DNA from: Gryllotalpicola protaetiae
GTDB taxonomy: Bacteria > Actinomycetota > Actinomycetes > Actinomycetales > Microbacteriaceae
NCBI RefSeq assembly: GCF_003627055.1
Contig: NZ_CP032624.1
Location: 2,046,001-2,110,000 of the forward strand
DNA: 64,000 nucleotides
Direction: 5' to 3'
Both the position numbers and the translations under genes were made by a program. How positions within the stretch are numbered: the first letter of the stretch is position 1; each line of letters opens with the position of its first letter. Shown here piece by piece: positions 50,780 to 58,791 of this stretch. The notes under the pieces were generated by a model that saw nothing but the letters and a program-made list of their open reading frames with translations, searched no databases and was not told the DNA's origin.

Positions 50780-51058
50780 CTACACGTTGGAGACCGGGGC
50801 AACCCCTGCGAACGAGCATCCCCAGTGCTGGCCGCGAGGATCCACGTGTACGCATGGTGCTCCGCCTGCATGCCGCCATCGTGCATTTCGCCCAGGACTG
50901 GTTCCCCGCTGGTGCGCGCCAGGACCGAGGCTGCCGACTGCGCATGTGCTGACCACTCCCGTGCCCGGCGCCTCATATCGACTCGATGTCGGTAGGTCAC
51001 GGAAGGCTATCGACTGCGGCGCTCGACTGCCGCACCCGCCCGAACCCGAGGAGCACGC

Positions 51059-51340
51059 ATGAGTATCGAAATCACGCACGTCCGCTATGGCAGCACGGTT
51101 AAGACGCACGAGACGATCGTCCGCTACAAGTGGAAAGGCATCGAAGACGGAAAGGTCGGCGAGAACGACAAGCTATCGCTTGTCACCTGGATCGATTCCG
51201 AGGGCGGAAAGGCCTTCGTCGGTTCCGGCGCGAACCGCGTCCAGGTGGGTGTCGTCCACCCGACTGTCGGGCAGGCGTATCTGCGCACCCACGCCGACGG
51301 CAAGTGGACGAACAACCTCTTGGATCTGCCGACGTTCTGA
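51059..51340 (+). CDS. DUF3892-family small protein
   Basis: 93 residues. Opening IEITHVRYGSTVKTHETIV and closing YLRTHADGKWTNNLLDLPTF are the two conserved ends of DUF3892. One beta-rich domain, function unknown. GAGGAGCACGC before the ATG is a good ribosome site. It is divergent from the Mrr-STAND gene, 279 bases away, and may be regulated with it. Confidence 0.8.
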   Translation: MSIEITHVRYGSTVKTHETIVRYKWKGIEDGKVGENDKLSLVTWIDSEGGKAFVGSGANRVQVGVVHPTVGQAYLRTHADGKWTNNLLDLPTF

Positions 51341-51576
51341 CAACTCGGCGGCGGCCCGGAAGGCGCCATCTTCTGGGCCGCGGCTGCCTCACTTTCTAGC
51401 CGCCGAACCGCCGCGCGATGAGGCGCGGCTGAACGGCGTCCTCCTCCGTGTGCTCAGGCGGAGTCTCCGCCGGAGGCTGCCGGAGCGCACTATCCGCGCA
51501 TAAGCGCGATGCTCACTGCCGAACTAAGCTGTCGGTCCGCGGCGCTCACCAGGGCAGTGCCGCACATAAAGACGGC

Positions 51577-51915
51577 ATGGTGAAATTGCTGAATTGCGAG
51601 CAGGTGCGTTGTCTTCGCGCCCGCGCATCGGCGGCGAACTCGTCCAGTACCTGCGCGGGTCAGCGGGGAGCATCCGACCCCGTGTTTGCAGAGTGGGAGG
51701 AGCAGGCGCGGTGCGTCGTCGCTTTCACCGAGGAGCACAGAGCGTCGCCGACACGCACGCCATCGGATCGGCAGACATTCGCTCTCGGCGAATGGCTGAA
51801 GAAGCAGCGCGTGAGGGCGCGCGAAGGGACTCTGGTGCCGGAACGCCGCCATTGGTTGAACGAGAACCTACCAGGGTGGGAAGGCGCGACATACGACGAC
51901 CGTTTTCGGGGCTGA
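51577..51915 (+). CDS. Helicase-associated (HA) domain fragment
   Basis: 112 residues from the ATG at 51577. The C-terminal 70 match one helicase-associated repeat: FAEWEEQARCVVAFTEEH, then FALGEWLKKQRVRAREGTL and ERRHWLNENLPGW. This module normally occurs several times behind a helicase or in HA-only proteins; here only one is left, with a Cys/Arg/Ser-rich unstructured lead, so it looks like a remnant. The true start is uncertain. A perfect palindrome GGCGGAG-T-CTCCGCC lies upstream at 51457-51471. Confidence 0.45.
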   Translation: MVKLLNCEQVRCLRARASAANSSSTCAGQRGASDPVFAEWEEQARCVVAFTEEHRASPTRTPSDRQTFALGEWLKKQRVRAREGTLVPERRHWLNENLPGWEGATYDDRFRG

Positions 51916-52021
51916 TTGCCTCGTTGCTGCGTGAAACCGGGGAGTGGCCCACTTCCCGCGCGTGAGCCCCACAGCACCGAATCATCTACCCAGGAATTTG
52001 GCGTCAGGAGGGGCATCCCAT

Positions 52022-53320
52022 ATGGGCATATGGGGAATGGTCGACAGCGAGGCCACCCGTCAGCCGTATTGTTTCGACGTGAGCTTTACAGCACTGCATC
52101 GCGCACTGGGGCTGCCCCCTGGGCCGCTAACCAATGACGTCCTTGATGCCGCCGTATCGGCCCAGGTCGTTGAAACTCACGACCTGGACTGGAAGTCCGA
52201 ACTCCCGCCCGTCAGCGGGATCTCGCAGACGGACGTGCCCAAGGACGTGGCAGCCATGGCCAACAGCGGCGGCGGCGTGATCATCTACGGGGTTCGCGAG
52301 AGTCAGAAAGCGGCGACTGAACGCATCGACGCCGGCGAGTTCACCGAAATCCATGAGCGGGCGTATCGGAGCGCAGCAGTGACTGCGATCTCCCCACCGA
52401 TCTTCGGGCTCGAGATCCACCGCCTCGGCGAAGACCCACACGCGGTCGCTGTCGTTGTTCCGCCCAGCATCGACGGTCCTCATCTGATCTACAAGAACGA
52501 TCTCTTCGGAGCTCCGATCCGCAACGACGCCGACACCGCTTGGATGAAGGAGCGACAGATCGAGGCCATGTATCGGGCGCGCTTCGACGAGAGACTGCAC
52601 GTCACCCAGGCCACTGACTCGCTATACGCCGAAGCGGCTGGCTATCACGACACCAGTGCGCACGCGCTATTCGTTGCCGTCGCCACCCCGCGCATCCCCA
52701 ACGTTTCCCACCGCCTGTCACGCGACGACGCACGGCGGATCTATCGCGACGCCCAGAAGATCGCCCTCACCTACTCGCGCAACGTCGGAGTACATCCGCT
52801 CGAAAAGATCGAGATTCTCAACCCGCGTACCGGCTTGCGGAGGTGGGTCGCAGACACCGCTCCGACCGGAGAAGCCAACTGGCAGGAAGCACGAGCAAGC
52901 GTCCACCACGACGGATCGGTGAGCCTCGTCGCCGCAGTCGGCGGTCACCGCAAGACCGCAACCGAATACTTTGGCGGGCACGAGGTCGAAGCGCGGGGCA
53001 TCGAATGCGCGGTCGCGGACTTCTCGGCTCTCGTGCGTGCCGCCTCATCGGTATCGGACCTCAGCGAGTACGACGTGCGGGTCGGGATCGAATGGTCAGG
53101 CATTGGCGACCTCCGGTTCCTCGAGAATGACGCACAGGGAAACGCCTTTGATAGCACGGCGAGAGCGCTCCGCATCTTTTCGCCCGTGCGCACGACTCTG
53201 ATCGCCTCGGAATCAGCTCGCGACTTTCACGGGCAGGTTTACCAGCTCGCTGAAGATTGCGTGAATCAAGCCGGCATCTCCCACCTGCATGTCCTTGACC
53301 CTGTCCCGGAAGAGGAGTGA
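52022..53320 (+). CDS. Schlafen/AlbA_2-domain protein, defence-associated candidate
   Basis: 432 residues. The AlbA_2 (divergent AAA-4/Schlafen core) region spans about 45-190: VETHDLDWKSELPP with the acidic-x-Lys motif, KDVAAMANSGGGVIIYGVRE, and HLIYKNDLFGAPIRNDADTAWM. The C-terminal 240 residues are not recognised. AGGAGGGG nine bases before the ATG at 52022 fixes the start; upstream in-frame sequence is ignored. Schlafen-type domains can be nucleic-acid-binding or RNA-cleaving. Tail-to-tail with another protein of this type at 53579. Function is inferred from the domain and location only. Confidence 0.75.
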   Translation: MGIWGMVDSEATRQPYCFDVSFTALHRALGLPPGPLTNDVLDAAVSAQVVETHDLDWKSELPPVSGISQTDVPKDVAAMANSGGGVIIYGVRESQKAATERIDAGEFTEIHERAYRSAAVTAISPPIFGLEIHRLGEDPHAVAVVVPPSIDGPHLIYKNDLFGAPIRNDADTAWMKERQIEAMYRARFDERLHVTQATDSLYAEAAGYHDTSAHALFVAVATPRIPNVSHRLSRDDARRIYRDAQKIALTYSRNVGVHPLEKIEILNPRTGLRRWVADTAPTGEANWQEARASVHHDGSVSLVAAVGGHRKTATEYFGGHEVEARGIECAVADFSALVRAASSVSDLSEYDVRVGIEWSGIGDLRFLENDAQGNAFDSTARALRIFSPVRTTLIASESARDFHGQVYQLAEDCVNQAGISHLHVLDPVPEEE

Positions 53321-53578
53321 TCTGACGCGTGGCGGCCCATTGGATCGCAGCACCGCGGACTCCGTGAACCGGCCCGCGGATGTTCGTCAGTCGCTGAACG
53401 CTTCAGCGCTGGGCACCTTCGGGAAGTTCTCACCCGCAACTCGCGACCTCGCCATTACCGAGCGCCGCGCGTAACCACGATAGACAGGCAGAGCACCCTC
53501 AGCCGCAGTCAACTTGTGCCTGCCTTCCGACACCGCCGCCCCGTTGTACAGCAGAGACAGGGCCCATCGGTCGGCTGA

Positions 53579-54868
53579 CTAGTCGACAAGCAAATCGCGC
53601 AGAGGCTCGACCCAATCGAAGAAGACACCCGGAACTTCAACCTCGCCTTCGAGGACATCATCGATGTCCCCCGCCGTCAGCCGCCATCGCGCCGTGACGT
53701 GTTCCGGGAGGGCTCCATCACCGATAATCGCGAGTACGACCTCGTCGTCCTCGCTCTGATAGTCCTCATCTGGCCGAAGTACCGCCATCGACATCGACAG
53801 CTTCGCCGGGCGCTCATTCACGATCCGAGGAACCCCGTCCATATCACGTGCGATCCGGGCGACATTGGCAGCTATTGACAGGCTCGCCAAGTCGTAGCTG
53901 TCGGTACCCCACTTGCGCGGCCGATCAGGAAACACCTCGGTCGACGCATCGTCGCGGTCGAGCCATTCCAGCGCGCGGATCTCCCCATCGAATGCAATAT
54001 CGACGCGCACATCGCGCAGGAAGACCTTGGAGTTGGTGACCCGCAGGCGAATCCCGGCGCCGAGGGATGCTGCCATGCCGGCGATACCCGCGAAGGGATC
54101 CGCAGAAGCCCGCTCGCGCCAACGCGCCACCTGCCCTTCGAACTCTTCCTTCGTCCGACGCTCCAGAGAACCGACCGTGCTCAGGATGCCACCGAAAGGC
54201 GACGAAGCCGGGGCAGAGATCCGGGCCAGATACTCATCCGCCTGCCGGCCGATCCACTCGGAGAGCAACCCGCTATCCGCTCGGATGACATTGACTGGAC
54301 CCATCAGTTCGACACGCACCTCGGGAATCCGTGTCTTCACTGCGGTACGCGCGAGCATCGCCTGAAGCTCCGCCCCGGTCGCCTTGTGCGTCTCGCCATC
54401 ACCACGCAGGTAGACGTCACCGTTGACCAGTCCCTCGCCGTCGGCGAGGCAGGGCCAAATGCGACCCGTCGGCGGCTCGACGACGATCACAACAACATCC
54501 CGGCTCTCATCGACAGGAATGCGTTCGAAGTCCCACTCCGGGCCGTCAGCGCCAGTGAACTTCTGGACCTCCCTCGCCAGGTCCTTCGCCTCGAAGCCGG
54601 GAATGCCGGTGGTGGCTCCCTTTGAGACGCCCAGCAGCATCAGCGCGCAACCACCGAAACGCTTCGCAGCTCGCGCCGGATCGCGGTTGGCTGCCCCAAG
54701 CACCCACTTCGCGACCTTGTGTCGATCCTTTTTCACGTTCAGATCAACATCGGACTTCAGCTCGAGGAAATACCTCTCAACGCGGTCGTCCGAGGCAGTC
54801 GCCCACTCGACAAAGCGCGCCCACCCCATTTCGCCGGTCGGGAGCCGGGTCAAGTCAACGTTGGTCAC
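53579..54868 (-). CDS. Second AlbA_2/Schlafen-like protein
   Basis: 429 residues. N-terminal region with RYFLELKSDVDL (about 33-44), KVAKWVLGAANRD, then RFGGCALMLLGVSKG resembles the AlbA_2 core (E-x-K, then a helix with N, then GG-hydrophobic strand-G). DVYLRGDGETHKATGAEL continues the domain. The rest (about 190-429) is unassigned and shares no obvious sequence with the neighbour. GTG start at 54868. Convergent with the 52022 gene across 258 bases that hold no clear gene. Confidence 0.65.
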   Translation of the reverse strand: MTNVDLTRLPTGEMGWARFVEWATASDDRVERYFLELKSDVDLNVKKDRHKVAKWVLGAANRDPARAAKRFGGCALMLLGVSKGATTGIPGFEAKDLAREVQKFTGADGPEWDFERIPVDESRDVVVIVVEPPTGRIWPCLADGEGLVNGDVYLRGDGETHKATGAELQAMLARTAVKTRIPEVRVELMGPVNVIRADSGLLSEWIGRQADEYLARISAPASSPFGGILSTVGSLERRTKEEFEGQVARWRERASADPFAGIAGMAASLGAGIRLRVTNSKVFLRDVRVDIAFDGEIRALEWLDRDDASTEVFPDRPRKWGTDSYDLASLSIAANVARIARDMDGVPRIVNERPAKLSMSMAVLRPDEDYQSEDDEVVLAIIGDGALPEHVTARWRLTAGDIDDVLEGEVEVPGVFFDWVEPLRDLLVD

Positions 54869-55223
54869 TCTCGCGATTCAACCACCACGCAGCCGCCCGG
54901 AAGCGCGACTCCGACGCCGGGGACGCTCGGCCGCAAGCGGACACCCCGAGCTCGATCTGCTGCTCTCGTATACCGAAGCACCGTTCACCGCGAACTTCGC
55001 CACCAGAACCGTGCCGGCCGCATGCCGACGCCGACGCACCAAAAAACTGTGCGAACCTGTTGTCCTGGTACGGACGACCGTCTCTTCCTTGGCCCACGAA
55101 TCTCCCAGCGCTCGACGGGCCATGCGAGTAACACGTCTCCAGCCGGTAGAGCCAATCTCATCGATTCTCTTCCGAGCGGCGCCAAGAATGCGACATCGGG
55201 TTGGGTGTGCCGTGATCAGAGTC
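54869..55223. other. Gap with no clear gene
   Basis: About 355 bases between the AlbA_2-like gene start and the decayed endonuclease. Open frames here are Arg/Ser/Cys-rich and read as non-coding. It may hold the promoter of the minus-strand gene and the lost 5-prime part of the pseudogene. Confidence 0.5.
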
Positions 55224-55681
55224 ATGCGTACCGTGCAAACTTGGCTTGTGGATCTCGAGCCCTTCCGGCCAGCGCCATGCGGCGCATTTGACGAAGGCGC
55301 AGCTGACATCTGTCGAGAGTGGATGGTCTAGCTCGGCGCCGCTGACGTCGTCCAAGCGACGGGTAACGCGCCGCTGTGATGCGACCTGTACGGCGACGGC
55401 TACGTCGCACGGGTCGACAACCGTCGCGGGAACACCGACGTCGACCTCGTCGAACGTGCCGCATTGGCTGCGGCCGCTGACGGCCGCACGCCCCTTTTTT
55501 CTTCATGCGTGGAGGGATCCGTCCAATAGCCCAGCAGCGCGCCGACCAGCTCGGCGTCGCGCTCTTTCGGTGCGGCTCCCACGACGGCACTCTCGACGGC
55601 GCCAACGCGCTCGGACGGGAACTTCGCGCGACCGGGTTGGCGCCTGGTCCCGGCATCGGTCGCGCGTCTATCGAAGGCTGA
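55224..55681 (+). pseudogene. Decayed Mrr-like restriction endonuclease gene
   Basis: A coding-like frame from ATG 55224 (MRTVQTWLVDLEPF...) is broken by in-frame TAG at 55329-55331 and TGA at 55377-55379. It then shifts frame at a run of six T (55495-55500) and continues to TGA at 55679-55681. Read through, it gives AADICREWMV, LGAADVVQATG, CDLYGDGYVARVDNRRGNTD and VDLVERAALAAAADGRTPL, then GGIRPIAQQRADQLGVALFR. This pattern of catalytic strand, helix and final lfft-GG-A-AD-gVALF strand is that of Mrr-type PD-(D/E)xK enzymes. It converges on the relaxase gene, overlapping its end by 14 bases. Confidence 0.6.
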
Positions 55682-58406
55682 GGCCGCCATTACCTCTTGT
55701 CGGAAGAACGGTCGGCTCGCTTCCCTGATGCGCCCTCGCCGCACGGCTGAGCTCGTTCTGCGCCGCCGCACGCGATTTATCCATCGTCTCCTCGATGACT
55801 TGTCGCTGCATCATCTCAGCGAGCTGCGCGCGGGCAGACGCCCCGCTCGGCGCCACTAGGACGACTGTGTTGTCGCGCTTGCCTCGGGTGAGTCCGACGT
55901 ATAGGCCGGCTGCATCGACGCCAGGACCTACGAGGGACCGGTCCGTCGTCTCGCCCTGGATGCCGTGCGCCGTGGTCGCGTAGCCGAGGTGAAGGTGGGC
56001 CGCCGCGTAGTCGTGTGTGATCTTGCGCGGTTCGAGTGAGTCCGAGGTGGACGCCAGTGTCACGTGGTCGCGACTGATTGCCTTGACCACCCAGTTCTGG
56101 CGGTTCTGAACATCGGACGTGCGGTCGTTGCGACGGGTCTGGACCACGTCGCCAATGAAGATGGCCTGCCCGCCCTGGCCGGCCGTCGAATGCTCGGCGC
56201 GAAGCTCGCCCGTCTCGAGACGGCGCATCTGAATCGCTTCGCTGATGACTTGCGCTTCGCTGTGCGTCGCGGCGACCAGAGCGAGGCTCTCGCCGCGGCG
56301 GCGACTTTCGAACCAGGCATCCGTCATCGCTTGCTGCGCTTCAACGTCGTTGTTGGCCAGCTTCACGTGCCCGGTTGTGACGAGCTCCTTCGCGACCGCC
56401 GCGGCTTCGTCGGCGCCGCGCGGGTCGCGCAGCCGCATGGTGAGATCCGCCCACGTGGGGTCGCTGTAGCGGTGGATCGTCGACAGCTCGACCTGGTTGG
56501 CCGCGCGGCTCCAGAAGAGCGCCATCGCTCCGGAGTGCCCGACGGGCAGCGCCTGAAGTTCGTCGCCGACGACGGCAACTCCGGCACCGGTTTGCTCGAG
56601 GACGTCGACGAGAGCGGATGCCGCCTCGAGATCGAGCATTCCGGCTTCATCGACGACGATGCGGTCGGTCGGGCGAATCGCGATCGTCGGGCCGCCGTAG
56701 ACCGCGCCCGACTGCGGGTCGGTGTCGCCGGGCTGCAGGCGCGTCCACTTGGTCGCACCTGCCTCATCGGCCGCCCAGCGCCACCCGTAGTCGTGCAGCA
56801 GCTGGTGCAGCGACGACGAGGCGCTGCCAGTCTCGCGCCCGGCGACCGCGGCGGCCTTCTTCGTCGGCGCCACGATGATCGTATTGCGCCCCTGGCGGCG
56901 CAGCGCAGCGATCGCCACCTTGAGCATCGTCGTCTTGCCGGTGCCCGCCGGCCCGGAGATCGCGACGCTCCGCGCCGTGCCCGCGATCGCTGACGCGGCG
57001 TCGGCTTGGTTCAGGTCGAGGGCGCGAGCGGGGTCGAGCACGCCGGCGATCAGCCGGATTGATTCGAGGTTGAGCGGGATGCCCGGAGTCGACAGCGCCT
57101 CGACGCGGCGCGCGAGCGTCGCCTTGAGGACCGCAGTGTTGGTCCCCATGAGTCGCTTGACGTGGGCGGGAATGTCGGGCTCGCTCAGCAGGGTGACGGT
57201 GTGCGTCTTCACCGCGCTCCTGACGACCGCGCTGAGCAGCGCGTCGAGCTCGACCCGGTCGGCGACGGTGCCGGATGCCGCCACCGCACGGATGGCGCCA
57301 GCGCGGACATCCATGATGCTGAAGCGTCCGCCTGTGCCCGTCGAGCGAGCGTCGGCGTCGACGATCGCCTTCGCGGCAAGCAGGTCGAGATCGAGGTCGG
57401 CGATAGCCAGCTGACGGATGCCGGCAGCAGGCCGCGCCTTGTTGAGCCCACGGTCTGCTTCGGTGAGTTCGCGGCGGATGCGGGCGGCCCATTCGTCTTC
57501 GTCGAGCCGGCCCGGCTTGTCGGGGCGGCGAGCGGCCCAAGCCCACCGGTCGATCTGGTCGAGCACGGTTCGTGATGGCTCTTGCCCGGGGTGGCGCTCT
57601 TTCCACCAACGGGTTCGCTCGGCCTTGTTCGCTTCGATCTGCGCGGCGCGCTTCGAGAGCGGACGCACAAGGTGCGCCAGCTGCTCGATCTCGCCGTCAT
57701 CGTTGAGTGTGAAGCCTTTGGCGGCGAGGGCCGTGAGCCAGGCGGGGTCGGTGCGGGCGGCGAGGTCGCCTTCGGCGTTGATGACGTTCTGGAAGCGCAG
57801 CGCCACTCGAGTGTCGAGGTTGGACCACCTGCCGTCTTCGCCCTGGACTTTGACGTTGAGCCACAGGTGGCGGTGCTTATGCGGGTCGAGCGACCGTGAG
57901 CGCTCGTGCTTGAGCTCGACGACTTCGATGCGTGCGAGGTCTTCGCGGATTGCGCCGGCGTGACCGCGCCGGGAGTTGAGTTCGACCTGCCACAGCTTGA
58001 TGATCCGGTCGCGGAGGCGGTCTTGCAGATCCTCGTAGGCGGCGGCGAGTTCCCGGTCGAGCATCGCGGCGATGGAGAACGACTTCGGCGCGTTGATCGT
58101 GGCGTCGAGGATCAGGTCGGCTGTTGGCGATTCAAAGCGCGTGCCTCGCGGTTCTCCTGTCAACGGGTCGTTCCCGTCGATCCAATCGAGCAGCTGCGGG
58201 CGGGTGAGAAGATCGTCACGGATCGTGCCGTGCTCGACGACGTACCGGGTCATCACGGCATCGGCATAGTCCGCTGCGGCGAGCACGCCTTCAGCTGTGC
58301 GCGCAGTCAGGGTGGAGTCGCACACGCCCCCGAAGGCATAGGCGATCGCCTGCCTCACGCCTTGGGCGTGCTCGCCGCGTTTCCATCTGGCTATTCCGCC
58401 TCTCAC
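55668..58406 (-). CDS. traA: MobF-family conjugative relaxase-helicase (TraA-like)
   Basis: 912 residues. An N-terminal relaxase starts with RGGIARW; tyrosines lie near DYADAVMTRYVVEHG and the metal triad in DPHKHRHLWLNV (HxHxH, about 172-176). A helicase of superfamily 1 follows: Walker A AISGPAGTGKTTMLK (about 482-496), IVVDEAGMLDLEAA (about 587), VVGDELQALPVG, and ATTAHGIQGETTDRSL with YVGLTRGKRD. It nicks at oriT and unwinds the transferred strand. GTG at 58406 is chosen because RGG is the usual MobF N-terminus; GTG five codons upstream is possible. Confidence 0.92.
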   Translation of the reverse strand: MRGGIARWKRGEHAQGVRQAIAYAFGGVCDSTLTARTAEGVLAAADYADAVMTRYVVEHGTIRDDLLTRPQLLDWIDGNDPLTGEPRGTRFESPTADLILDATINAPKSFSIAAMLDRELAAAYEDLQDRLRDRIIKLWQVELNSRRGHAGAIREDLARIEVVELKHERSRSLDPHKHRHLWLNVKVQGEDGRWSNLDTRVALRFQNVINAEGDLAARTDPAWLTALAAKGFTLNDDGEIEQLAHLVRPLSKRAAQIEANKAERTRWWKERHPGQEPSRTVLDQIDRWAWAARRPDKPGRLDEDEWAARIRRELTEADRGLNKARPAAGIRQLAIADLDLDLLAAKAIVDADARSTGTGGRFSIMDVRAGAIRAVAASGTVADRVELDALLSAVVRSAVKTHTVTLLSEPDIPAHVKRLMGTNTAVLKATLARRVEALSTPGIPLNLESIRLIAGVLDPARALDLNQADAASAIAGTARSVAISGPAGTGKTTMLKVAIAALRRQGRNTIIVAPTKKAAAVAGRETGSASSSLHQLLHDYGWRWAADEAGATKWTRLQPGDTDPQSGAVYGGPTIAIRPTDRIVVDEAGMLDLEAASALVDVLEQTGAGVAVVGDELQALPVGHSGAMALFWSRAANQVELSTIHRYSDPTWADLTMRLRDPRGADEAAAVAKELVTTGHVKLANNDVEAQQAMTDAWFESRRRGESLALVAATHSEAQVISEAIQMRRLETGELRAEHSTAGQGGQAIFIGDVVQTRRNDRTSDVQNRQNWVVKAISRDHVTLASTSDSLEPRKITHDYAAAHLHLGYATTAHGIQGETTDRSLVGPGVDAAGLYVGLTRGKRDNTVVLVAPSGASARAQLAEMMQRQVIEETMDKSRAAAQNELSRAARAHQGSEPTVLPTRGNGGLSLR

Positions 58407-58791
58407 ACTTATTACTTGCACCAGTCGATGCGGTTCCGGCGCGCAAACGGCGCGCACTTCCACCCCGTGGTGCCTGCGTGCATTGTGCTGATCGCAGGTG
58501 GCAATGCCACGTCGTGGATTGACACAGCGATCCCGCGCTTGCCGCATGCAGGGTTGACCTGGGTCCTGCCTGATTTAGGCATTGACTTCGTCGCTCGCGT
58601 AAGCATCCACCGGCGACGCGATCCGCGCCCCGGCGAGGGCGCCACCGCGACCTCGATCGCCCGCAATGACGTTGGTGCGTGCGAGACTGCGCGCGTGATG
58701 AATCGTCAGATTCAGTATCGGTCGGAGCGCCCTCGCGGCGCGGGTATGTGTAAAGGTGCAATCGTGAGCGCTCGGGAAGCAGTTCGAATCG
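58407..58791. other. Region upstream of the relaxase gene, candidate oriT
   Basis: 385 bases between divergent relaxase and TPR-PIN genes. It contains a perfect inverted repeat GTGGCA-A-TGCCAC at 58498-58510 and GC-rich repeats GGCGCGCAAACGGCGCGC near 58438-58455. MobF elements often carry oriT beside the relaxase gene. No gene is seen. No nic consensus was recognised. Confidence 0.4.

Noticed and set aside
55246-55728. 160-codon plus-strand frame over the pseudogene
   Set aside because: Its product is Arg/Ser-rich without motifs; a different frame carries the recognisable nuclease relic.
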